52,342 nt of DNA, from the NCBI GenBank assembly GCA_027531445.1, contig JAPZRK010000022.1, forward strand, positions 1 to 52,342, read 5' to 3'. This document shows positions 36,962-46,178 of the stretch, one piece after another. A program made the translations under genes and the position numbers. Each line of letters opens with the position of its first letter. Position 1 is the first letter of the stretch. This stretch comes from Leptospira sp. (lineage in GTDB: Bacteria > Spirochaetota > Leptospiria > Leptospirales > Leptospiraceae). A model generated the notes under the pieces. The model was given only the letters and a program-made list of their open reading frames with translations. It was not told where the DNA came from and searched no databases.

Positions 36962-38023
36962 TTATTCTTTAAAGCAAATTGTTCGGTTTCGACCAGAATG
37001 TTTTGCCTGGTAGAGCGCTTTATCCGCACGTTCGATCAAGTCTTTGTTGTTACGATCGCTCGTCCGAAATGTGGAAATTCCGACAGATAGGGTCACTTTT
37101 AAGTCATCTCCACCATTTGGATTTTTGACAGCCATTGCTTCCACTGCCTGCCGGATCTCTTCACCTTTCGCGAATGCTTCCTCTTCCGAAGCCCCGGGCA
37201 TAACAAGGCAAAACTCCTCTCCACCATATCTGGCGGGAATATGATGCCTTTGACCCGCATTGATCAACTGCTTTGCAACTTCGATGAGGACGACATCACC
37301 CGCTTGGTGACCATAGGTATCATTGAACACTTTGAATTTATCAACATCAGTAAAAAGTAGTGCAAGCTTTGTCCCTTTCTTTCTACACCTTTCCATTTCT
37401 TCCTTTAACTTGGTTTGGAAGTAGTGGTGTATCTTGAGGCCTGTCATCATGTCTACTGTGGCGAGTTCATAAAGACGAGCATTGTCTACGGCAATCCCAG
37501 CTAGATTTGCAAGAGTCGTCATAAACTCTTTTTCATCTTCGAGGAATTCTTCCGAGGTCATCTTTTCGCCTAGCACGAGAAGACCGTTCACTTTTCCTTT
37601 AGCATTTAGTGGGACAATAATTTCTGCACCTAACTGGCGCAAGTAGAGCAAGTCTTTGGAATCTTTGATACTCTCCACTTTTAAGATTTGATCCATTGTG
37701 ATGGCTTTCGGTTTTTCTTCAAAGTAATGGATGAGTGGAGTGTCGATTTTGATTTCGTAGTTGTGATCGTCTGTTGTGAGCTCGAATCCTTTTGTAGATT
37801 GAGCCTCTAACTTAAAGAGACCCAAATCGATCTCTGGCTCTAAATACATTGCCGCATGCAAAGTTTGTAATTGAGCCAAACAAATATTTAAAATAGCATC
37901 TATTAGATATTTATAATCCAATGTAGAATTGAGCGCCCTTGAAATCTCAAGGAGCTGCTTTTGGTCATAGATTTTTTTTTCGTAATGTTCGAATACTATG
38001 TCTGTATTTTCTTTAAAGGACAA
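36962..38023 (-). CDS. GAF-GGDEF diguanylate cyclase
   Basis: The 353-residue protein makes cyclic di-GMP from two GTP. A GAF sensor domain (about 25-185) precedes a GGDEF domain with the active-site ARYGGEEFCLVM, the metal-binding FTDVDKFKVFND and the signature LYQAKHSGRNR. There is no RxxD inhibitory site before the active site, so feedback inhibition by product is not expected. The start is a TTG at 38023 with GGCGGTG seven bases before. It heads the operon leading to the fusion protein and the PilZ-type protein. A hairpin lies 30 bases upstream. Confidence 0.9.
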   Translation of the reverse strand: MSFKENTDIVFEHYEKKIYDQKQLLEISRALNSTLDYKYLIDAILNICLAQLQTLHAAMYLEPEIDLGLFKLEAQSTKGFELTTDDHNYEIKIDTPLIHYFEEKPKAITMDQILKVESIKDSKDLLYLRQLGAEIIVPLNAKGKVNGLLVLGEKMTSEEFLEDEKEFMTTLANLAGIAVDNARLYELATVDMMTGLKIHHYFQTKLKEEMERCRKKGTKLALLFTDVDKFKVFNDTYGHQAGDVVLIEVAKQLINAGQRHHIPARYGGEEFCLVMPGASEEEAFAKGEEIRQAVEAMAVKNPNGGDDLKVTLSVGISTFRTSDRNNKDLIERADKALYQAKHSGRNRTICFKE

Positions 38024-38053
38024 AGAACACCGCCCAATCCTGGATTCATTCCA

Positions 38054-38083
38054 TTACAAACCCTTGCATTTCGGGCATTGTAA
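38054..38083. promoter_or_regulatory. Stem-loop or operator before the GGDEF gene
   Basis: TTACAA-A-CCC...GGG-CA-TTGTAA forms a 9-pair inverted repeat with a bulge and a 9-base centre, 30 bases upstream of the cyclase start. It could be a regulator site or a leader hairpin. The flanking DNA toward the tRNA has several TTGAC-like sequences. Confidence 0.35.
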
Positions 38084-38191
38084 AGTACGATTTGTCATCG
38101 CTTTGATAAAATTTTTGACTAAATTTAGGGATTTGACGAATCTTTTTTACAAAGCATTGACATTGATCAGGCTTCGTAGATCGTGGTCATT

Positions 38192-38268
<77 letters not shown>

Positions 38269-38274
38269 CCGTCT

Positions 38275-39057
38275 TCATCCCTTTCTTCCCAATTCCCTAC
38301 TCCGCTGTGTGGCACTTGCCACGGCATCTCTTACTGAAGTAGTTAGACCACCTCTTTCCAGTGCGTCCAATCCATGTATCGTAGTTCCACCAGGAGAAGT
38401 CACCCAGTTCCGGACTTCCATTGGATGCAAATCTGGATTTGTTTCTTTCAATTTTTTGAAGTATTCGATTGTGCCACCGAGGGTTTCTATCGCCAGATCC
38501 AAACTTTGCGTATAACTCAAACCTTCTTTCAAACCGCCTTCCGCCAAAGCTTGTAAAAAAGTTAGAACAAACGCAGGACCGGATCCTGAGAGACCTGTCA
38601 CTACATCTAAAAGGGACTCATTTTCCAAACGAACCAACGTTCCCAAATTGCCAAAGAGTTCTTTCACGACCAGATCTACTTCTGGATCACAAAAATAACC
38701 TATCGCACCACGTCCCACGACAAGAGGAAGGTTCGGCATGAGTCGTGCAAATTTGCTATTTTCCGGAGCCGATTTTTCAAGTAATGAAATAGGAATTCCT
38801 GCTGCTATTGAGATGAAAGTTTTTGGTTTCTGGAACTCGGAGACCACCTGAGTGATGTCAGATGGCTTCACCGCGAGGATAATGATTTCTGCACTTTCTT
38901 CCAAAGCAAGAAGACTCGCTTTGTACTCAACACCAGGTAACTTTGTTTTTGTGAAAGGGTCATAGCCAAAAACCTGACTTTTAGACCCTGCATTGATTCC
39001 AATAGCAATCGCCGCACCCATTTTACCTAAACCAACCACACCTACTTTATCCAACAT
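38275..39057 (-). CDS. proC: Pyrroline-5-carboxylate reductase
   Basis: ProC makes L-proline from pyrroline-5-carboxylate with NAD(P)H. The ATG at 39057 is used (260 residues) because GGAG stands 9 bases before it; a start 15 bases upstream is less likely. The nucleotide-binding GVVGLGKMG begins the protein, GLSGSGPAFV and the C-terminal signature (NWVTSPGGTTIHGLDALE) identify the family. It overlaps the end of yggS by 11 bases and converges on the initiator tRNA. Confidence 0.93.
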   Translation of the reverse strand: MLDKVGVVGLGKMGAAIAIGINAGSKSQVFGYDPFTKTKLPGVEYKASLLALEESAEIIILAVKPSDITQVVSEFQKPKTFISIAAGIPISLLEKSAPENSKFARLMPNLPLVVGRGAIGYFCDPEVDLVVKELFGNLGTLVRLENESLLDVVTGLSGSGPAFVLTFLQALAEGGLKEGLSYTQSLDLAIETLGGTIEYFKKLKETNPDLHPMEVRNWVTSPGGTTIHGLDALERGGLTTSVRDAVASATQRSRELGRKG

Positions 39058-39736
39058 GATTTCTTTCTCCAAATATCAAAGAACCGATTCGTAAATAATC
39101 TGAGCCAAATTCCATCGCCCATTCAAAATCTCCACTCATTCCCATCGATAGTTTTTTATCTGGAAAATGGTCGCGTCTTAATTCAAACAAACTTTGAAAG
39201 GCGGATTTGGTTTTTTTCTCTTCCCCATCACTTGGACCCATACCCATGAATCCTTCCCATATACAGTATTCATTTTGTGAATTTTCCCAAAGGACTTTGT
39301 TTGTTTGAAGTTCAGATAACGCAAAACCATGTTTGGAATCCTCATCCGTCAAATTACATTGGAGGAAATAACGAATCGTTTGTTTTTCCTTTTCAGCACG
39401 TTTTACCAATTCCTTCAACGAAGAAAATGATCCCACACCATGTGTAAACTGGAATACACCAAATAACTTGCGTAATGTTCCGGATTGAACTGGACCGATG
39501 TGATGCAAAGCAACCGTTTGGTTAGCTTCCGGAAATTCTTTTCTCAATCTTGTAAATTTTTCAATGGCTTCAGGGATGTAGTTTTCACCGAAAATACGGA
39601 TACCAGAAAGGTAGGCATCGCGTATGACCTCGTAAGGTTTCGTTTTGGAAACGGCGATAATCTGAAAACTTTTGTCGGGAAACTTTTTTACAAGCTCAGA
39701 CTGAATTTGTGAATAGGCAATACCGTAGTCGGTCAA
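39047..39736 (-). CDS. yggS: PLP homeostasis protein, YggS/PROSC family
   Basis: This pyridoxal-phosphate-binding protein buffers PLP and amino acid pools. The 229-residue barrel shows IIAVSKTKPYEVI with the PLP lysine, IFGENYIPEA, HHIGPVQSGTL and the end YLRIGSLIFGER. It is encoded next to proC, the usual genomic neighbour. The start is TTG, 2 bases after the previous stop. The protein lacks obvious enzyme activity, as in the rest of the family. Confidence 0.9.
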   Translation of the reverse strand: MTDYGIAYSQIQSELVKKFPDKSFQIIAVSKTKPYEVIRDAYLSGIRIFGENYIPEAIEKFTRLRKEFPEANQTVALHHIGPVQSGTLRKLFGVFQFTHGVGSFSSLKELVKRAEKEKQTIRYFLQCNLTDEDSKHGFALSELQTNKVLWENSQNEYCIWEGFMGMGPSDGEEKKTKSAFQSLFELRRDHFPDKKLSMGMSGDFEWAMEFGSDYLRIGSLIFGERNHVG

Positions 39737-39738
39737 GA

Positions 39739-40566
39739 CTATTTGGAACCTAAAGATTTTTCCAATTTATCAATTCTGCGTTCGATATCGGAAAAACGAG
39801 AATCGTTCTTTTGGTTTTGTAGTTCAATTTTTGTTTCTATTGCTTGGATTCTTGCTTCCAAACTAGATCGATTCCCCGAGTTTGAAGTGACCCTTGGTTT
39901 TGGTGTTTCTGAGTTTTCTTTTTTGTCCAACTTGGCGATTGCCTTTTTTGGAGATCTTTGGCGATTTTGTTTTTTCGATCTAGATATTTTACGTTTGGTT
40001 GTAGCTTCCGAATTGCCAGAAGTTACACTTTGTTTTGTTTCAATCGTATTTGATTTTGGAACGTTTGTGAGTTTGACTGCAGTTTGATTTGATGAGACTT
40101 CGGAAACAGCTTCCATCTCACTACGTTGTTTTTTGAGTTGATTTGCACTTTGAGTGTTCGTTTGTTTTTGAGAGTCGATCTGTTTTTGTGACTCTTTCTC
40201 TGTTAGTTTTTTAGTATCATTGACTTGTGTCACAGAGATTGATTTGGAAGGAGGTTTTTGGAATGCATCTTCCATCTCATCTAACGGTGTAATATCGGCG
40301 AGTTCAGTTCTTTTTGTTTCTTTTGGAACTTCGTTCAATGGTTGCGTATCTAGATCAGCCGGTTCTAACTTGTCAGACTTTGGCGGAGTCCAAGCAGGTT
40401 CATTTCCAATCATACGCTCTTTGTTTTCCAAACCTTCTGACTTTGAGATGGATTGTATCTTTTGATAGATTTCATTACGGTAAACAAATCCAAATATAAA
40501 GGAGGAAAGCAGAAGCACGACGAGTAGTGCGGTTGTGATTATTTTTACGTTGTCCTGTCTGGCCAT
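39739..40566 (-). CDS. Membrane-anchored low-complexity protein with C-terminal coiled coil
   Basis: I do not recognise this 275-residue protein. It has a single N-terminal membrane segment (residues 9-27; IITTALLVVLLLSSFIFGF), a long Ser/Lys/Thr/Gln-rich middle, a lysine/arginine-rich patch (SRSKKQNRQRSPKKA) and a C-terminal coiled coil (SLEARIQAIETKI ... IERRIDKLEKSLG). It could anchor a partner. It precedes yggS and proC on the same strand and is divergent from the FlaA-like gene. Confidence 0.65.
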   Translation of the reverse strand: MARQDNVKIITTALLVVLLLSSFIFGFVYRNEIYQKIQSISKSEGLENKERMIGNEPAWTPPKSDKLEPADLDTQPLNEVPKETKRTELADITPLDEMEDAFQKPPSKSISVTQVNDTKKLTEKESQKQIDSQKQTNTQSANQLKKQRSEMEAVSEVSSNQTAVKLTNVPKSNTIETKQSVTSGNSEATTKRKISRSKKQNRQRSPKKAIAKLDKKENSETPKPRVTSNSGNRSSLEARIQAIETKIELQNQKNDSRFSDIERRIDKLEKSLGSK

Positions 40567-40623
40567 AGAAAAGACTTTACCCTTTTAAAAATTTACCGTT
40601 AATAAGATGAGGATGACACTTTT

Positions 40624-41400
40624 TTGTCCTTATGCAATTTAGAAATGAATTCACCTAGAAAAAAATCACTCCTTCTTTTTTTGATTTTGGGCCAGATTGT
40701 ACTAGACTTAAATTCGGCACCTAGACCTTGGGACCGAGATGAGGAAGGTCGAGTCGAAAGATTAGAAAAAGCGCTCCAAACAGAAAAAAACTATGTCTTA
40801 TATCTTGCAGAAGATTTTGAAGGGGAAAGACCTTGGAGTTTTTATCGATCTGATTCATTTTTGACTCACACTCAATTTTCTGGTAACTTGCCAGACTCTA
40901 GTGCTTTTCCCAAAGAAACCGAAGTGTATCGAAACAATGGTTATCCGAATATCCAAGCTCAAAATTCATTTTTGATACAAACATTCGTCGAAAATCCAAA
41001 GACTGACCATTGGGACATCCGGCCCAAAGAACAGCTGTTACTCCCGCTTGGTCTTCCTATTCAAGCCATTGTATGGGTCTATTCAGAAGGGCATCATATG
41101 ACTTTGGAATTGATTGTAACACAAAAAAAATCTAAGGATGTGATCTTACCATTGGGTGTTCTAAATTATTTAGGTTGGAGGAGATTGGAAGTTCCGATCA
41201 ATCTACCAAAAGAAAACGCAAGATTGATTCAGTCATTTTCACTCCCAATGTCCGTCAAAGGCTTTCGTCTTCATACGCAACCCACTCAAAAGAAGGGAGC
41301 ATTTCATCTATCTTTCGACAACCTAACATTTTTGTTGGATACTTCCACTTTTATCTATCATGGATCTGAAGTGCAAGACACTTGGGGCAAAAAAAGATAA
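40624..41400 (+). CDS. FlaA-like flagellar sheath protein (divergent)
   Basis: The 258-residue exported protein fits the flagellar filament outer-layer (FlaA) family of spirochaetes: IQAIVWVYSEGHHMTLELIV, the LPLGVLNYLGWRRLEV strand-turn-strand and the end EVQDTWGKKR all have counterparts in FlaA. The start is taken as TTG at 40624, with GAGGA about 10 bases before; an ATG at 40645 is possible. The signal peptide is at residues 8-31. Sequence divergence from FlaA1/FlaA2 is large. waaA follows after 2 bases. Confidence 0.7.
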   Translation: MSLCNLEMNSPRKKSLLLFLILGQIVLDLNSAPRPWDRDEEGRVERLEKALQTEKNYVLYLAEDFEGERPWSFYRSDSFLTHTQFSGNLPDSSAFPKETEVYRNNGYPNIQAQNSFLIQTFVENPKTDHWDIRPKEQLLLPLGLPIQAIVWVYSEGHHMTLELIVTQKKSKDVILPLGVLNYLGWRRLEVPINLPKENARLIQSFSLPMSVKGFRLHTQPTQKKGAFHLSFDNLTFLLDTSTFIYHGSEVQDTWGKKR

Positions 41401-41402
41401 CG

Positions 41403-42713
41403 ATGTATTTTTTTTACAATTTGATATTGGTGATTATTTCCCCAATATTTTATCTTTTATGTATTCTCCACCCAAAATTAAAACAACTCCGACTCAAACG
41501 AAAACAAAGTCTTTCCAATCTTCTCAATTTAAATTTTATTAAATCAAACCAATTCGTGATTTGGTTTCATTCTGCATCAGTCGGTGAGTTAGACCAATCA
41601 CGTGCAGTTGCACGAACAATCAAAAACTATTCAAAGCGGGCATATATCATACAATCTGTATATTCAAACAGTGTCACTGAAAAACAAATGAATGATCCTT
41701 GTTTTGATGCGACATTCATTTTGCCTTTTGATTTTGCATTTGCTTATGAGCCAATCTTTAAAAAGTTCAAACCAGATTGCCTAATGATATTTGCATGGGA
41801 TACGTGGCCTAACCTCATCCGATCCGCAAAAAATTCGGGAGCAAAAACTTACCTTGCTTGTGCCTCTCTTTCAAAAACATCCGGACGCACTAAGGGAATC
41901 GCCAAGCTTCTCACAAAAAAAGTGTTCTCCTATCTTGACGGCATCTTTCTTTCTCATACAATTTTTGAATCCGTAATACGACCACTTGTTTCAAAATCCA
42001 CAGTAATGGAAGTCCTTGGTGATACACGCTACGATGCCGTCTTACAACGAATTGAGACGGGTTTGCCTGGTTCCAGATTTCAAACCTTTATAGCAAAATA
42101 TGAGGATCAAATTTCGAACCATAAGCCAGTTTTACTTGGATCCACATATCCAATTTGTGAAACCTATCTTCTCCATTTTTTAGAAAAATATAATTCCGAT
42201 CCCTTGTATCGTAAAGAACCAATATGGATCTTCCCACATAAATGGGAAGTTGATCGGATGTTGGTATTTCGAAACCAACTCCAATCTTTTGGTTCAACTG
42301 CTCTCTTTTCCGAACTGGTGGACTCAGAAAAGAAAGAAAAGACCTCTCTACCCAAATTCATTTTGTTTGATGAGCTAGGCATCCTTGCGTTTGCATATAA
42401 GTATGCACAATTTGCATATATAGGTGGAGCCCTCCATCACCGCATCCACAATACGATCGAACCCGCCGCGTTTGGCTTAGCACTTATAACTGGGCCGAAA
42501 ATAACGAGTGCTCCCGAAGCAATTGTTATGCGAAGTATGGGTAGCTTACAAGTATGCGAAACTCCAGATGAATTTTCTGAAGTTTTTTCATTTATGCTGA
42601 AAGATAAGGACAACACTAGAAGTTTAGGCGAAAAAAATAGAAACTTTGTGCTGGAAAATAGAGGTGCATCAGAAAGGATTTACCATAGAGTATTTTCACG
42701 TGACCTCAGTTAA
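41403..42713 (+). CDS. waaA: Kdo transferase WaaA (KdtA)
   Basis: WaaA adds Kdo residues to lipid A precursor at the inner membrane. The 436-residue protein has a membrane segment at the start, FHSASVGELDQ (catalytic Glu in SVGE), MIFAWDTWPNL, LGDTRYDAV and a late IGGALHHRIHNTIEPA. The last corresponds to the GT30 sugar-nucleotide site. ATG at 41403; a TTG at 41382 would overlap the FlaA-like gene. nadE overlaps its end by 14 bases. Confidence 0.92.
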   Translation: MYFFYNLILVIISPIFYLLCILHPKLKQLRLKRKQSLSNLLNLNFIKSNQFVIWFHSASVGELDQSRAVARTIKNYSKRAYIIQSVYSNSVTEKQMNDPCFDATFILPFDFAFAYEPIFKKFKPDCLMIFAWDTWPNLIRSAKNSGAKTYLACASLSKTSGRTKGIAKLLTKKVFSYLDGIFLSHTIFESVIRPLVSKSTVMEVLGDTRYDAVLQRIETGLPGSRFQTFIAKYEDQISNHKPVLLGSTYPICETYLLHFLEKYNSDPLYRKEPIWIFPHKWEVDRMLVFRNQLQSFGSTALFSELVDSEKKEKTSLPKFILFDELGILAFAYKYAQFAYIGGALHHRIHNTIEPAAFGLALITGPKITSAPEAIVMRSMGSLQVCETPDEFSEVFSFMLKDKDNTRSLGEKNRNFVLENRGASERIYHRVFSRDLS

Positions 42714-44664
42714 AGTAGCAGCAGTCTCACTTCATACCACACCCCTTGATTTTAATGGGAATACAAAGTCTATTTTATCTGCATTACAAAGTGAAGCGTG
42801 CCTTCACTCAGACTTTATTCTTTTTCCTGAACTATGTATTTCAGGATATGGCTGTGAAGACGCCTTTTATAAAGAATCTCTCTGGAAACGATCCTGGGAA
42901 TCATTAGATTCGATTCGAGCTGCTACAAAAGATAAGATTGTCATTGTAGGTCTGCCGGTTTTCCATCGGTCGTTTCTTTATAATTGTGTAGCCATCCTCG
43001 CCCTTGGAAAGATCATCGCTCTAGTTCCCAAGCTCAATCTTGCAAATACGGGTATTCATTATGAGAAACGATGGTTCCATGCTCCCACTCGTTTTATCAA
43101 AGAAGTCCATCATTCAATTTATGACACGTCCTATGCAAATGGGGAAATTCCATTCGGCCATTTTATATTCGAATACAAAGGTATAAACTTTGGATTGGAA
43201 ATTTGTGAAGATTCATGGGTCGTTGATCGCCCTGTCGACAAATACGCAAAACAAGGATTAGATGTCCTTTTCTCTCCAGGTGCTTCTCATTTTGCAATTG
43301 GCAAAAGAAACATTCGCCATCAGATTTTTAAGGAAACGAGCAGGTCACATCAACTTTTGACAGTCTTCACAAATCTTTGTGGCAATGAAGCAGGTCGATC
43401 GATCTATGATGGCGGATCTTTTTTCTGCGAAGATGGTGTCGTCATCAATGAAGGTAAAAGACTATTTTTTGCAAATTTTCAAATTACAACGCACAAAACC
43501 ACACTTGAGACTTTACGAAACAAAAGAGCAAAGGAACTTCGAATCGCCGCTCCATACTCGAATGCATCCGAGGAGGATGTTCCGATCCTTCGTATCCAAG
43601 AGCCAACAATTTCTCCTATCCTTGTGGATCTAAGGTCTGAATCCAATTCTCCAAAAAATAGCGATGAAAGCTTCGATCCGTTATCTAAAACTGATACTCA
43701 ATTTGAAGATTTTACGCGTGCAGTCTCACTGGGATTATTCGATTATCTTCGAAAATCAAAAACAAAAGGATACACACTTTCACTATCCGGTGGTGCAGAT
43801 AGTGCCGCCTGTGCTATGCTTGTTGACTGTATGAAACGCCTTGCCAAAGCAGAAATGGGACCATCGATTTTCAATTCACTCGGAATCGAAGAATCGAAGC
43901 TACTTGTCACCCTTTACCAAAAAACGGAAAACAACTCACATCTAACAGAAGATATTGCCAATCTTCTCACCCAAGAGTTAGGAATTAGACACCACCAAAT
44001 TTCGATTGATGAATCAGTCGCAATGGCAATTTCACTCATTCAATCAACACAAGATAGAAAGATATCTTGGGAGGATGATGATCTTGCACTCCAAAACATC
44101 CAAGCAAGAGTTCGATCGCCACTTATTTGGTTACTTGCCAATCTAAATGGCCATCTTTTGATTTCTACTGGCAATAGAAGTGAAGCAAGTGTTGGTTATA
44201 CGACTATGGATGGAGATGCATCTGGCTCAGTATGTCCAATCAGTGGCGTAAGCAAAGAATTTATATTACAATGGTTAGATGATATTCAATCCGGCAATAA
44301 TCGTTATATTGCTCCGAAAGAAAGTATTGCACTCCTTCGCAAAACGAAACCAACTGCTGAATTACGTCCACTTTCGGAAAATCAGGAAGATGAAAAAGAC
44401 CTGATGCCCTACCCCATCTTACAGCAAATCGAACAAAATCTTGTTCACTATGGAATGGATATAGAAATCTGCCTCTTTCGATTGAAGGAAAAATTTCCAA
44501 ATGTAAGTGAAGAACATTTGCGAACGCACATCAGTCGATTTACAAAACTTTTTGCCGCTTCTCAGTGGAAACGAGAGAGACTTGCTCCGTCCTTCCACCT
44601 TGATTCTTATGGCTTAGATCCAAAAACTAGCTATCGTTATCCGATTTTGTCTGCCGGATTTTGA
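42700..44664 (+). CDS. nadE: Glutamine-dependent NAD+ synthetase
   Basis: NadE converts deamido-NAD to NAD using ATP and glutamine. The GTG at 42700 gives 654 residues; a longer frame would enter waaA. The nitrilase-type glutaminase half has the Glu-Lys-Cys triad in FPELCISGYG, VPKLNLANTG and LEICEDSWV. The synthetase half has the PP-loop SLSGGADSAACAM and STGNRSEASVGYTTMDGD. This is the large, two-domain form. It is linked with waaA by overlap. Confidence 0.95.
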   Translation: MTSVKVAAVSLHTTPLDFNGNTKSILSALQSEACLHSDFILFPELCISGYGCEDAFYKESLWKRSWESLDSIRAATKDKIVIVGLPVFHRSFLYNCVAILALGKIIALVPKLNLANTGIHYEKRWFHAPTRFIKEVHHSIYDTSYANGEIPFGHFIFEYKGINFGLEICEDSWVVDRPVDKYAKQGLDVLFSPGASHFAIGKRNIRHQIFKETSRSHQLLTVFTNLCGNEAGRSIYDGGSFFCEDGVVINEGKRLFFANFQITTHKTTLETLRNKRAKELRIAAPYSNASEEDVPILRIQEPTISPILVDLRSESNSPKNSDESFDPLSKTDTQFEDFTRAVSLGLFDYLRKSKTKGYTLSLSGGADSAACAMLVDCMKRLAKAEMGPSIFNSLGIEESKLLVTLYQKTENNSHLTEDIANLLTQELGIRHHQISIDESVAMAISLIQSTQDRKISWEDDDLALQNIQARVRSPLIWLLANLNGHLLISTGNRSEASVGYTTMDGDASGSVCPISGVSKEFILQWLDDIQSGNNRYIAPKESIALLRKTKPTAELRPLSENQEDEKDLMPYPILQQIEQNLVHYGMDIEICLFRLKEKFPNVSEEHLRTHISRFTKLFAASQWKRERLAPSFHLDSYGLDPKTSYRYPILSAGF

Positions 44665-44677
44665 TCTTTTTTCGGCT

Positions 44678-45376
44678 TTAAGGTACCTGTAAACCAGCCT
44701 TTTGGTAAGCATTTGCCATCTCTTTATCGATTTGATCATTTTGAAATTTAATATTTGTTAGAATTTCTTGGAATTTTTTATCCATTTCAGGATCATCTCC
44801 GCCTTGACTCTCTATCAAATAATTGATGATTTCCATTCGATCATTCCCTTGTTTTTTAACATGACCATAATAAAATTGTATATCAGAGGCGGAGGCACTC
44901 CCACCAAATACGGAATTTGTGGCTTGCGTAAGTTTCTGATTGAACTGTTCTTGTTGTGCCTTAACAGCAGGAGTCAGCCTTTTGGGAATGAGGTCGTTTT
45001 CAGGAAAAAGTTCACGTAGCTCATCAAAGGATTCCATTGCCTCGGGGGGATATGGTTTGCCCGTGGCAGGATTGATAGGTATCTCACCCGTTTGGTCCGC
45101 ACTGGCAATATTTGCATCTTCTTCATACTTCATACTCCCTGACTTATAGTAGTCAGAGTCGAAAATAGATTCTGATCCTTCGCCACGCACACCCAATGGG
45201 TTTCTGCCTGATCTGTCGCCCGAACCACCTTGCAATAGATACGAGAGAGCCTTTGATTTTTGGTCTTTCTTGCGCTTTTCTTCTTCACTTTCACCCGTGA
45301 AAGTAATGAGTATAAACAGAAAAAATAGTGCCAAAAGAGCCAAAGAGGTATAGAGTAATTTTTTTTGGATTCCCAT
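44678..45376 (-). CDS. Membrane-anchored protein of unknown function
   Basis: The ATG at 45376 gives 232 residues; AGGA lies 9 bases before it. One membrane segment (residues 6-25) is followed by a charged, probably disordered stretch with the unusual ending LLQGGSGDRSGRNPLGVRG, then a helical C-terminal third. I recognise no domain. It is convergent with nadE and its start is 40 bases from that of the divergent Cys-rich protein, with an AGATT/AATCT repeat between. Confidence 0.65.
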   Translation of the reverse strand: MGIQKKLLYTSLALLALFFLFILITFTGESEEEKRKKDQKSKALSYLLQGGSGDRSGRNPLGVRGEGSESIFDSDYYKSGSMKYEEDANIASADQTGEIPINPATGKPYPPEAMESFDELRELFPENDLIPKRLTPAVKAQQEQFNQKLTQATNSVFGGSASASDIQFYYGHVKKQGNDRMEIINYLIESQGGDDPEMDKKFQEILTNIKFQNDQIDKEMANAYQKAGLQVP

Positions 45377-45416
45377 AGATTGAATTCCTAAAATCTTGGG
45401 AGGGAAGCTTTTTTCA

Positions 45417-46178
45417 ATGCGGCGCACCCTCTTTCATCCAATCTATCTGATCGGCTTTTCTTTTCTCTCCTTTTTTCGTTGTGGGACGAATACCGATACG
45501 CCGGTGGCTCCCTTTTTGTTTCTCGTGCCCGTCGGTGTGCCTCAGATCCTCTCCGTAGTCGCAGTAAACAGCAACATCACAGACACTTTTGGTACCAATC
45601 TAACTGATTTTACAGCCAACCCTCGCCCAGAATTTTTAGTCCGGTACTATGTCACAAACAGAGAGTCCCAATTTCTAGGTTACAATCTCTACATTACAAC
45701 TGCCACTCCATCCATCATACAGACGATCTCTGGGGAATGGTTAGAAGATGGTGTTCAGCCTAGTTTTCCCCATTTGCCATTCCAGAATTCCACGGCTTCA
45801 GCAAACATTGTTACAAAACGAATCCGTTATCAGATTCCGCCTCCCGGTACCTACCCCTTTCAAAAATGTCAGGTGTATAATTTTACCCTCCGTTCTTTCC
45901 TTGCCAATGGTTTGATTTCCAATCCATCAGCTCCCGTTTCGGTTTGTGCTGGTGGATATGAAGCAGAAGGTCTAGCACTCGGTGTACCGCCCCTTTCGAT
46001 TTGTCCTGTTGGTTCTGGTTGTAACTCAACCGTTTGTTCCGTGGCAGGATGTGCGACTCCAAGTGCATGTGCCGTAGGAACCGCTTGTAATCCTTGTCTC
46101 CAAGCCGGCAAAGAAGCCCTTGGCTGCCCATGTCCATCTGGAGTAAAACAATTGGGATGTCAGTTCATTGGGCCATAA
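45417..46178 (+). CDS. Exported protein with Cys-rich C-terminal tail, possible lipoprotein
   Basis: The ATG at 45417 (253 residues) follows GGGAGGGAAG by about 9 bases. A signal segment ends FFRC, a weak lipobox. Residues 35-165 may form an immunoglobulin/fibronectin-like fold. The last 77 or so residues hold 11 cysteines, with regular spacing in GCNSTVCSVAGC then ATPSAC and AVGTACNPC. I do not recognise the family. Its end overlaps rsmI by 11 bases. Confidence 0.65.
   Translation: MRRTLFHPIYLIGFSFLSFFRCGTNTDTPVAPFLFLVPVGVPQILSVVAVNSNITDTFGTNLTDFTANPRPEFLVRYYVTNRESQFLGYNLYITTATPSIIQTISGEWLEDGVQPSFPHLPFQNSTASANIVTKRIRYQIPPPGTYPFQKCQVYNFTLRSFLANGLISNPSAPVSVCAGGYEAEGLALGVPPLSICPVGSGCNSTVCSVAGCATPSACAVGTACNPCLQAGKEALGCPCPSGVKQLGCQFIGP

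Noticed and set aside
38157..38185. Promoter for the initiator tRNA with TTGACA at 38157
   Set aside because: No acceptable -10 hexamer at 16-18 bases; recorded only in the tRNA entry.
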